5,691 nucleotides of DNA from Desulfobacterales bacterium (lineage in GTDB: Bacteria > Desulfobacterota > Desulfobacteria > Desulfobacterales > QNYZ01). The translations under genes were made by a program, and so were the position numbers. This document shows positions 1 through 5,499 of the stretch, piece by piece. The stretch covers positions 1 through 5,691 of the forward strand of contig JAOZUU010000203.1 in NCBI GenBank assembly GCA_029938515.1, read 5' to 3'. Position 1 is the first letter of the stretch. Each line of letters opens with the position of its first letter. Below the pieces are notes generated by a model. The model saw nothing but the letters and a program-made list of their open reading frames with translations. It made no database searches and was not told the DNA's origin.

Positions 1-1143
1 GCCAATTCCATGGCATCGGCCGTGGGCGCCAAGGCCATTACCATCCGTCAGGCGGTTTTCATCGCCGGCATCTTAAATATCGTTGGCGCTACTTTTATCG
101 GGTCCCATGTTACCAATACCATTCGAAAGGGAATCGTCTCCATCGAGGTGCTGTCGGACCCTCACACCGCCCTGATCGGCGCTTTGTCGGCGCTGCTGGC
201 CGCGGCACTCTGGGTGAGTTTCGCCACATTCAAATCGTTGCCGGTCTCTACGACCCACTCCATTGTCGGCGCCATGATCGGTTTCGGAGTGATGACCGGC
301 GGCCTGTCCGTCATCAACTGGGCCAAACTGGGGGCCGTCGTCGCCAGCTGGGTGATTTCGCCTGTTTTCAGCCTTATCATCGCTTTTCTATTATTTAAGC
401 TTATTGTCAAAGTGGTCCTATCTAAAGAGGACCCTTTTGAATGGGGGCTTAAATTCTCGCCGCTGTTTATCGGGAGCACATTATTTGTCGTGGTGCTTTC
501 CTTTTTATTTAAAACCCCCCTGGGCAAAACGTTGGTGCTGGGAAATACAACAGCGATTATCTTTGCACTTTTTTTGGCGGGCGCCCTCGGTTATTTTGGT
601 AAATACCTCCTCACCCGGATTTTATCCCGCCATCAGGCCAGGGTTGAAGAGATTTTTCGACGTATTCAGATCGGCACCTCCTGTTATGTCGCCCTGGCCC
701 AGGGCGCCAATGACGTGGCCAACGCTATCGGACCGCTGGCCGTTATCTATTTTCTGGTAACATCCGGCCAGGTCGGCGCCACGGTGCCGGTTCCCCTGTT
801 TTTATTGCTCTTCGGTGGTATTGGCATTGCCTGCGGTATCGCCATGGCCGGCCATCGGGTAATGAAAACCATCGGTACAAAAATTACGACGCTGAACAAT
901 TCCCGCGGCTTTGCGGTTGATTTTTCCGCGGCCACGACGGTGTTAATTGCATCGAAGATGGGCCTACCCGTCTCGACCACGCATGCGGCCGTGGGCGGCG
1001 TGCTGGGCGTAGGGATCGCCCGGGGTCTCGAAGCCGTCAATTTTCGCATTGTCTTTCAAATTATGATATATTGGGTTCTGACCGTACCCGCCGCAGCCCT
1101 GACCAGCATGGCAATTTTTTCGATTTTACGAACAATTCTATAA
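1..1143 (+). CDS. pit: Inorganic phosphate transporter, PiT family (5' end outside window)
   Basis: Integral inner-membrane transporter that takes up inorganic phosphate (usually as a metal-phosphate complex or by ion symport). The frame is open from base 1, reading Ala-Asn-Ser before the first Met at base 10. ANS fits the tail of the first PiT signature (GANDxANS), so that Met is internal and the gene starts upstream; 380 residues are visible. The second signature GANDVANA is at visible residues 235-242. The motif LPVSTTH with a following Val-Gly occurs twice, near residues 80-86 and 322-328, which is the internal duplication typical of PiT proteins. Many hydrophobic helices run through the protein, with a more polar central stretch near 140-155 and a basic/charged one near 205-225. 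It ends with TAA, and the ribosome binding site of the next gene overlaps that stop. Family assignment is secure; the substrate is inferred from the family and the DUF47 partner. Its promoter is not in the window. Confidence 0.95.
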   Translation, partial: ANSMASAVGAKAITIRQAVFIAGILNIVGATFIGSHVTNTIRKGIVSIEVLSDPHTALIGALSALLAAALWVSFATFKSLPVSTTHSIVGAMIGFGVMTGGLSVINWAKLGAVVASWVISPVFSLIIAFLLFKLIVKVVLSKEDPFEWGLKFSPLFIGSTLFVVVLSFLFKTPLGKTLVLGNTTAIIFALFLAGALGYFGKYLLTRILSRHQARVEEIFRRIQIGTSCYVALAQGANDVANAIGPLAVIYFLVTSGQVGATVPVPLFLLLFGGIGIACGIAMAGHRVMKTIGTKITTLNNSRGFAVDFSAATTVLIASKMGLPVSTTHAAVGGVLGVGIARGLEAVNFRIVFQIMIYWVLTVPAAALTSMAIFSILRTIL

Positions 1144-1153
1144 GGAGATAAAA

Positions 1154-1822
1154 ATGCGCCTGCCCTTTTTATCAATGTTTATCACTTCACCCTTCGACGG
1201 CCTGCAGGAACATGCCGAGAAAGTAAAAGATTGCGCCTTGACATTTCAGCAGGCCATGGAATGCTATGTAGCGGAAAGATGTCGACGCTTCGCGGAGCTG
1301 AGAAATGAAGTCACCCAGATGGAAAGCGATGCAGATGTCGTTAAACGGCGAATCCGGGGGCACCTTCCCAAGGGCACCTTGTTGCCGGTGGATAAATTTC
1401 AGCTTTTCAGATACCTGCGGGAGCAGGACTCGGTTCTCGATACCGTCGAAGACGCCCTCGACTGGATTTCATATCGTGAACAGCCGGGGATCCCGAAAGA
1501 ACTCGAAAAAGACCTGCTTTTGCTGGTGGACTCCGTGGTTGATCCCATCGAAGAGCTGAGCAAAATGGTTGCCGAAGCGCGAAAATATTTTAAAAATTTC
1601 TCGGAAGAACAGCGTAAAGTGGTGAAGGATATTATCACAACGCTTCGCCAGCAGGAACATGATGCCGACAAGGCCGAGGACGTGCTCAAGAGAAAAGTAT
1701 TTGCTTTGGACACTTTGCCGATAACGGTATTCCACACCGTCCGGCTGGCCGAAACCATTGGTAACATTGCCGACCATGCCCAAAACGCAGGTGATATGAT
1801 GCGAGCCATGGTGGCAAAATAA
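1154..1822 (+). CDS. DUF47 / PhoU-like phosphate transport regulator (Pit accessory protein)
   Basis: A 222-residue, highly charged, all-helical soluble protein of the DUF47 family (TIGR00153-like), related to PhoU. Genes of this family commonly sit next to pit, and the products are thought to bind metal and modulate the transporter. Visible acidic repeat motifs fit the PhoU-like metal-binding pattern: E-S-D-A-D at 57-61, V-E-D-A-L-D at 98-103, Q-E-H-D-A-D at 167-172, and the C-terminal A-E-T-I-G-N-I-A-D-H-A-Q-N-A-G-D at 199-214. No signal peptide or membrane segment is seen. The ATG at 1154 is supported by AAGGAGAT at 1142-1149, with six bases between GGAG and the start. The ribosome binding site overlaps the pit stop codon, so the two genes are surely co-transcribed. 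Length is normal for the family. One base after the stop begins the hairpin repeat at 1824-1962. Confidence 0.92.
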   Translation: MRLPFLSMFITSPFDGLQEHAEKVKDCALTFQQAMECYVAERCRRFAELRNEVTQMESDADVVKRRIRGHLPKGTLLPVDKFQLFRYLREQDSVLDTVEDALDWISYREQPGIPKELEKDLLLLVDSVVDPIEELSKMVAEARKYFKNFSEEQRKVVKDIITTLRQQEHDADKAEDVLKRKVFALDTLPITVFHTVRLAETIGNIADHAQNAGDMMRAMVAK

Positions 1823-1823
1823 A

Positions 1824-1962
1824 TATAGACTTTCAGATAATATTTTTGGTGCCGCTGCCAGCGGGACTAGAGGGAGCCCCCATGAGTAAAGCATACACCC
1901 CGTACGTCGTCGAATGGGGGCGACCGATAACGCAGTCCAAAAACTTTATCTTGAAGGCTATA
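1824..1962 (+). repeat. Hairpin repeat element, copy 1 (139 bp, TATAG...CTATA termini)
   Basis: Near-duplicate of 5324-5450, same orientation. Its ends form imperfect inverted repeats of 26 bases, 1824-1849 against 1937-1962, matching at 21 of 26 positions by eye; both carry GATAA and TTTTTGG (or complements). Nested inside is a GC-rich stem GCCCCCAT (1876-1883) with ATGGGGGC (1914-1921), enclosing a smaller stem GCATAC (1891-1896) with GTACGT (1902-1907) that has one A-C mismatch and one G-T pair. This copy has 12 bases more than copy 2 near its left end, where CCGCT-GCC-AGCGG (1852-1864) makes a small extra hairpin. It lies between two convergent genes, one base from one stop codon and one base from the other. 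There is no transposase and no T-run after the outer stem, so a canonical intrinsic terminator is unlikely. A MITE-like element or structured RNA is the best guess. Confidence 0.85.
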
Positions 1963-1963
1963 G

Positions 1964-2182
1964 CTAAAAAAACGCCCACCAAAGATACAATCCCAGGGCA
2001 GCCGCCGACAGCAGACTGAATAGGTAGCTTTTCCAGTTAAACGGCCGTTTGGCAATACCCGTTTTGTCAGCGTCTTTTACCCTGGCGCCGCAGGAAAAAC
2101 ATTCCTTCGCGTCGGGAGCAAGATAGGTTAAACATTCCGGGCACTTTTTCGACTCTAAATTCTTTGCTAATTTCGCAGCCAT
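1964..2182 (-). CDS. Small membrane-anchored zinc-ribbon protein
   Basis: A 72-residue protein with two parts. Residues 14-31 form a zinc ribbon: C-P-E-C (14-17), ten residues, then C-F-S-C-G (28-32), four cysteines suited to binding one zinc. Residues about 51-72 (S-Y-L-F-S-L-L-S-A-A-A-L-G-L-Y-L-W-W-A-F-F) form one C-terminal membrane helix ending at the last residue, so the ribbon probably faces the cytoplasm from a tail anchor. The chosen ATG at 2182 begins MAAKLAKN, lies 10 bases after the ppiD stop, and has AAGG eight bases upstream. A longer frame upstream would run through the ppiD 3' end and is unlikely. It is probably translated from the ppiD transcript. The stop codon lies one base from repeat copy 1. 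The function is unknown; such ribbons may bind nucleic acid or protein partners, but nothing here tells which. Confidence 0.8.
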   Translation of the reverse strand: MAAKLAKNLESKKCPECLTYLAPDAKECFSCGARVKDADKTGIAKRPFNWKSYLFSLLSAAALGLYLWWAFF

Positions 2183-2192
2183 GCGGGGTACC

Positions 2193-4085
2193 TTATTCAA
2201 TGAATTCCGGTTTGATATCAATCTCACTGCCCGCTTTGAGCCGGGCCAGGAAAGTATTATACAGATTAAATCCTTTTTGTCTCTGCAATTGCTGAACAAT
2301 TACGTCTTTTTGAACCTCGAATCCGGCCGGATCGGGAACCCTGCGTTCTTTTAATCGAATGAGGTAATACCCTTTTTGTCCCTTGACGACCTTTTCAGCC
2401 AAATTCTTCACTTGGGTCAGCTCAAAGGCGACTTGAGCGATATCGCTCTCAGAGCCGATACCGGGAATAGCTTCGTTTCGCTTGAAAAATTCAGCCGTTT
2501 GTGGCGTAAGTGCGTGTTTTTTTCCTGCCGCCGACAGGGTTGTGCCTTTTTTCAGTTCGGCCAGTAATGCTTCGGCATCTTCCCTGGCGTTTTCGTTCTG
2601 GCGCTTCTTCACCCAATCGGCGTTCACCTTATCTTTTACATCCGTTAAGGGGGAAATCCCGGCCGGTTGTTTTTCAATCGACTGGAGCAGATAATAGCTG
2701 TCCCCGGCATCGATAATTTCACTGACATCCATTTCCTTAAGGGCAAACGCGGCGGTGGCGAACTGGGATCGGGCCGCACCGATTTCCGGAGGCCCCTGGC
2801 CATCAAAAAAACCGGTGGCTTTCACTTTCAGTTTCTGTTCAGACGCAACCTGTTCGATGTCTTCACCTTCAAAAACCGTATCGTACAATGCCTCGGCGGC
2901 GTCATAGGCAAGCGCCCTGGCCTTTTCCAGGGATAGTCGCTCTTTGATCTGACTGGTGACAACATCAAGGGTCTGGCTGGATGGGGGATTGATCTTTTCA
3001 ACCTTTATCAGATGCCAGCCAAAACGGGTCCGTACCGGATCGCTGACCTCATCTACCTCCATGGAAAACGCTTTATCGGCAAAGGGCTTCACCATCTCTT
3101 CCTTTTTAAAGGCCCCCAGGAAACCGCCTTGATCCTTGCTGGGTCCCTCGGAATAGGTTTTGGCCAGCTCGGTAAAGTCAGTCCCCTCCCGGACCTTTTT
3201 CAAGACTTCAAGAAGTTTCCGGCGAGCGGTTTCAACGACCGGGTCATCAGCCTCGGGATCGACCCCGATTAAAATATGCCGGGCTTCAACAGTTTTGGGT
3301 GTTTTGAATTCGTCCGCATTGCTTTCAAAATAGTCCCTGATTTCATCTTCGGAGACATCCGCCTGGGCCATATAATCCCGAGGTGTAAAACGTACATAGC
3401 GGACTTTTGTTTTCGGCTCGGTTTTATAGTTTTCCTTGTTCTCGTTATAATAAGTTTCCAGTTCCTCCAGCGATGGTTTGACATTCTCATAGGTTCCGGG
3501 CGCCACCAGCAGGTACTCAATGGACACCGTGGCATCCTGCCAGTCATACCTCTGCCTGGCTTCGGCATTCGACACCTTGACATTGCCGGCGACAAATGCC
3601 CGTAATTTCTCAATGAGGATCGTGTCCCGCTGATCCTGCTCAAACCCTTCCGGCGTCATCCGCAAACTGGTTATAATCCGCTGGTAAAGATTATTATCAA
3701 ACTTCCCGTCACGCTGAAATGCCGGGAAACTTTGAATCATATCGACCAGCTCCTCATCGGAAATCCTGAAACCGAGTCGATCCGCCTCGGCCAACATCAA
3801 CCGTCGATTGATAATACTGTCCAGGGCCTGTTTTTTTACCTGTAACATTTTAATGACTTCGTCGTTTACGGTAAAATTTGGATTCTGGTTCAGTTGGTCA
3901 ATCAGACCATTATAAGCTCGATTGTACTCATCATATGTAATCGGCATGCCGTCGACACTGGCCACCACCGCCGCCTGCCGGTCACGAAAACTTCCCACTC
4001 CCCAAAACGTGAAAACCACCACGATCAGGGCCAGGATGACCTTGACCATCCAGGATCCCGCCTTTTTGCGCATTAAACTGAGCAT
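2193..4085 (-). CDS. ppiD: PpiD/SurA-type periplasmic peptidyl-prolyl isomerase and folding factor
   Basis: Membrane-anchored folding factor expected to help newly exported proteins in the periplasm; the parvulin domain would catalyse cis-trans isomerisation of prolyl bonds. Numbering here is for the 631-residue reading that begins with the GTG at 4088; the ATG start at 4085 gives 630 residues. A basic N-terminus (MRKKAGSW) is followed by one membrane helix at about 16-33, and the rest would be periplasmic. Residues about 35-190 match the SurA-like N-terminal chaperone region (SVDGMPITYDEY; R-R-L-M-L-A-E-A near 95-102). A single parvulin domain spans about 267-365, with ARHILI (269-274), GGFLGAF (321-327) and GWHLIKV (357-363). 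The C-terminal part (about 380-631) is long, helical and charged, as in PpiD. Start choice: GTG (4088), ATG (4085) and ATG (4073) are all in frame; GGAAGG sits six bases before the ATG at 4085, which I prefer. Length matches PpiD (about 620 aa) and is well above SurA. Confidence 0.9.
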   Translation of the reverse strand: MLSLMRKKAGSWMVKVILALIVVVFTFWGVGSFRDRQAAVVASVDGMPITYDEYNRAYNGLIDQLNQNPNFTVNDEVIKMLQVKKQALDSIINRRLMLAEADRLGFRISDEELVDMIQSFPAFQRDGKFDNNLYQRIITSLRMTPEGFEQDQRDTILIEKLRAFVAGNVKVSNAEARQRYDWQDATVSIEYLLVAPGTYENVKPSLEELETYYNENKENYKTEPKTKVRYVRFTPRDYMAQADVSEDEIRDYFESNADEFKTPKTVEARHILIGVDPEADDPVVETARRKLLEVLKKVREGTDFTELAKTYSEGPSKDQGGFLGAFKKEEMVKPFADKAFSMEVDEVSDPVRTRFGWHLIKVEKINPPSSQTLDVVTSQIKERLSLEKARALAYDAAEALYDTVFEGEDIEQVASEQKLKVKATGFFDGQGPPEIGAARSQFATAAFALKEMDVSEIIDAGDSYYLLQSIEKQPAGISPLTDVKDKVNADWVKKRQNENAREDAEALLAELKKGTTLSAAGKKHALTPQTAEFFKRNEAIPGIGSESDIAQVAFELTQVKNLAEKVVKGQKGYYLIRLKERRVPDPAGFEVQKDVIVQQLQRQKGFNLYNTFLARLKAGSEIDIKPEFIE

Positions 4086-4148
4086 CACTCCCCTTCCCGT
4101 TATTTTCGAAACGCTAATATATAATCGTATTTACTTTTTAAACTTATA

Positions 4149-4177
4149 AAGATATTTTAGGCTGTTGTTTTTGTCAA
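4149..4177 (-). promoter_or_regulatory. Candidate sigma-70 promoter of the ppiD operon
   Basis: On the minus strand a perfect -35 box TTGACA (4177-4172) is followed by a 17-base spacer and the -10-like TATCTT (4154-4149, four of six consensus bases). Transcription would start near 4142, leaving an AT-rich leader of roughly 57 bases before the ppiD ATG. This is a sequence match only. No extracytoplasmic-stress (sigma-E-like) or heat-shock motif was recognised. Confidence 0.5.
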
Positions 4178-4252
4178 TAAATGAATCGGCGCACCCCAAA
4201 GAAATTCTTAGATACTATAAATACGAGCCGATCTATAAAAGTATCCACCCGC

Positions 4253-4282
4253 CTGTGTTTGTCTGTGTGGGTCCGTGGCAAA
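4253..4282 (+). repeat. Short degenerate decamer repeat in the divergent intergenic region
   Basis: Three adjacent ten-base units, CTGTGTTTGT (4253-4262), CTGTGTGGGT (4263-4272) and CCGTGGCAAA (4273-4282), share a C-(T/C)-G-T-G core. The first two match at eight of ten bases, the third only in its first half. It stands out as a G/T-rich island in otherwise AT-rich DNA, upstream of the Yip1-like gene. It could be a regulatory binding array, a piece of a dispersed repeat, or chance. Confidence 0.4.
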
Positions 4283-4298
4283 AACATCATGCTTTATC

Positions 4299-4326
4299 TT
4301 GATTTCCACCAGTTACTGTTTAAAAT
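4299..4326 (+). promoter_or_regulatory. Candidate promoter of the Yip1-like/cupin operon
   Basis: TTGATT (4299-4304, four of six bases of the -35 consensus) is separated by 16 bases from TAAAAT (4321-4326, five of six bases of the -10 consensus). It lies 32 bases upstream of the ATG at 4359, so transcription would start near 4333 with a leader of about 26 bases. It is a plausible but unproven match, and other AT-rich hexamers exist nearby. Confidence 0.4.
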
Positions 4327-4358
4327 GACAGCGCCACAAAGATGAGTCGGAAAAAATT

Positions 4359-4916
4359 ATGACGAACTCCAAAATACCCACAGATTTTAATCCCGGTTGT
4401 TTTTTAGGAAGTTTTTTTGATGTAGCCAGGGCCGTACTGTTAACCCCGAAGGTATTTTTTTCGACAATGGACCGCCGGAGCGCTTTCGTCAATCCCTTCA
4501 TCTTCCTGGTCAGTTGTGTGGTGGCTCACACCTTTTTGGCCGGACTGCTTCACCGGGTACCGGGACCGGGTCTCTTTCTCCAAAACCTGTTCATGGGTAT
4601 AGCCATTCCGTTTCTGACGGCGGGCATATTTTTTCTCATCCTGACCCGCGTGTTCAATTCACCCGGTACCTATAAGGCCACCTTTCGAATCAATGCCTAT
4701 GCGGCGGCCGTGGGCCTGGTAACGTGGATTCCCGTGGCTGGTATTTTCCTCGAGCTATACCGGCTTTATATTCTGGTAGTGGGCCTCCGCGCCGTTTACG
4801 CCATCAAAGCATCACGCGCCGTCATCACCATTTTTTTAACTTTGATCGTCTATACGGTTATGTTCAGAATGCTGTCCAACCTCACCGGCGGCCAGTTTAT
4901 CAAGCTCCCAGGCTAG
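4359..4916 (+). CDS. Yip1-family integral membrane protein
   Basis: A 185-residue polytopic membrane protein resembling the bacterial YIP1 domain family. After a short polar N-terminus comes F-F-D-V-A-R-A-V-L-L-T-P-K-V-F-F (19-34), a typical Yip1 lead-in where an amphipathic stretch and a TPxxFF-like motif precede the first helix. About five membrane helices follow, near 45-65, 76-97, 112-130, 132-147 and 155-173. The loop N-S-P-G-T-Y-K-A-T-F-R-I-N-A-Y-A (100-115) fits the conserved segment in which a Yip1 helix begins with a Tyr-Ala pair. Bacterial members have no settled function. The ATG at 4359 has only a weak purine-rich site (GGAAAAAA, 4348-4355) in front. The cupin gene starts 28 bases after the stop, so the two are probably one transcript. 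Family call is moderately sure; function unknown. Confidence 0.75.
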   Translation: MTNSKIPTDFNPGCFLGSFFDVARAVLLTPKVFFSTMDRRSAFVNPFIFLVSCVVAHTFLAGLLHRVPGPGLFLQNLFMGIAIPFLTAGIFFLILTRVFNSPGTYKATFRINAYAAAVGLVTWIPVAGIFLELYRLYILVVGLRAVYAIKASRAVITIFLTLIVYTVMFRMLSNLTGGQFIKLPG

Positions 4917-4944
4917 ATACTCGGAGAAAATAAGAGAATTTATA

Positions 4945-5328
4945 ATGGAAACCGTTACTGTAGAAAAACTGCCCGTGTTTACCGATGAACGGGGAGTCGT
5001 GTTCAATCCCATTGAGATGTCGGACCTGCGGGGTCAAGAAAACTTCCATGTGGTGACCAGCATACCACAGGCGGTCCGTGGGAATCATTACCACCAAAGA
5101 GGGGCCGAAACCCTCATTATCATGGGCCCGGCCCTGGTACGAATCCGGGAAAATAATCACCTTCGTGACATCGATATCCCCGACCGGTCCGTCTACCGTC
5201 TGATCATCCCGCCCGGTGTGCCCCATGCCATCAAACATACCGGATCGGAACCCGGCGTCCTGCTTTCGTTTAATACAATCGGTTACGCCCCCGAGAATCC
5301 GGATGTCGTCCGGGATGTTTTACTATAG
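4945..5328 (+). CDS. Small RmlC-like cupin protein (sugar-nucleotide or carbohydrate-type cupin)
   Basis: A 127-residue single-domain beta-barrel cupin. Cupin motif 1 reads R-G-N-H-Y-H (45-50) with E55 and G61, so H48, H50 and E55 are likely metal ligands. Motif 2 is P-P-G-V-P-H (89-94) with H94 the fourth ligand; the usual Asn after it is replaced by His98. The phrasing V-R-G-N-H-Y-H plus D-E-R-G near 14-17 recalls RmlC/WxcM/FdtA-like and CapF C-terminal cupins of polysaccharide synthesis. No sugar-pathway gene is visible nearby, so the substrate is undetermined and epimerase activity should not be assumed. There is no signal peptide; probably cytoplasmic. AAGAGA (4932-4937) is the likely ribosome binding site for the ATG at 4945. 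The last Leu codon and the TAG stop lie inside the left end of repeat copy 2 (TATAG, 5324-5328), so the stop codon is provided by the repeat. Confidence 0.82.
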   Translation: METVTVEKLPVFTDERGVVFNPIEMSDLRGQENFHVVTSIPQAVRGNHYHQRGAETLIIMGPALVRIRENNHLRDIDIPDRSVYRLIIPPGVPHAIKHTGSEPGVLLSFNTIGYAPENPDVVRDVLL

Positions 5329-5450
5329 GCTTTCAGATAATGTTTTTGGCAAGGCTAGAGGGAGCCCCCCTGAGTAAGGCGTACAAATCGTACGTCGTCG
5401 AAGGGGGGCGACCGATAACGTAGTCCAAAAACTTTATCTGGAAAACTATA
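5324..5450 (+). repeat. Hairpin repeat element, copy 2 (127 bp, TATAG...CTATA termini)
   Basis: Second copy of the element at 1824-1962, same orientation. The 26-base terminal inverted repeats, 5324-5349 and 5425-5450, match at 22 of 26 positions. The inner stem is GCCCCCCT (5364-5371) with AGGGGGGC (5402-5409); relative to copy 1 one A-T pair has become C-G, with both sides changed. The innermost stem GCGTAC (5379-5384) with GTACGT (5390-5395) closes a five-base loop and pairs fully, allowing one G-T pair. It overlaps the final Leu codon and stop of the cupin gene and ends 49 bases before the stop of the convergent MFS gene. Removing the element with one TA leaves ...TTA-CTA-TAA, the same protein end with a TAA stop, which fits insertion at a TA target. 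No coding capacity for a transposase; any mobility would need an enzyme encoded elsewhere. Confidence 0.85.
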
Positions 5451-5499
5451 TAACTGAATTTTAGTATTTTATACCATGCACCCATGAATATAGGCCTTT

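Noticed and set aside
404..760. 118-codon plus-strand frame inside pit
   Set aside because: Overlaps the conserved PiT coding sequence in another frame; composition is shadow-like.
1469..1894. Antisense frame of 141 codons opposite the DUF47 gene
   Set aside because: Shadow of a well-supported gene, with no recognisable domain.
1824..1962. Ordinary bidirectional intrinsic terminator
   Set aside because: Position between convergent genes fits, but neither strand has a T-run directly after the stem, and the element is far longer than a usual terminator and has conserved internal sequence. A termination role is still possible by another route.
2183..2299. N-terminal extension of the zinc-ribbon gene to 2299
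   Set aside because: The extension would lie inside the ppiD coding sequence in another frame, and its residues show no domain; the ATG at 2182 has a suitable ribosome binding site and spacing.
2667..2936. Plus-strand frames opposite ppiD (for example 89 codons here, and others at 3012-3272 and 3276-3605)
   Set aside because: All lie antisense to the conserved ppiD frame with no family resemblance.
5324..5450. Integron attC site (a hairpin directly after a stop codon)
   Set aside because: The ends are TATAG/CTATA, and I could not find the paired RYYYAAC / GTTRRRY core sites of attC; there is also no integrase or cassette layout.
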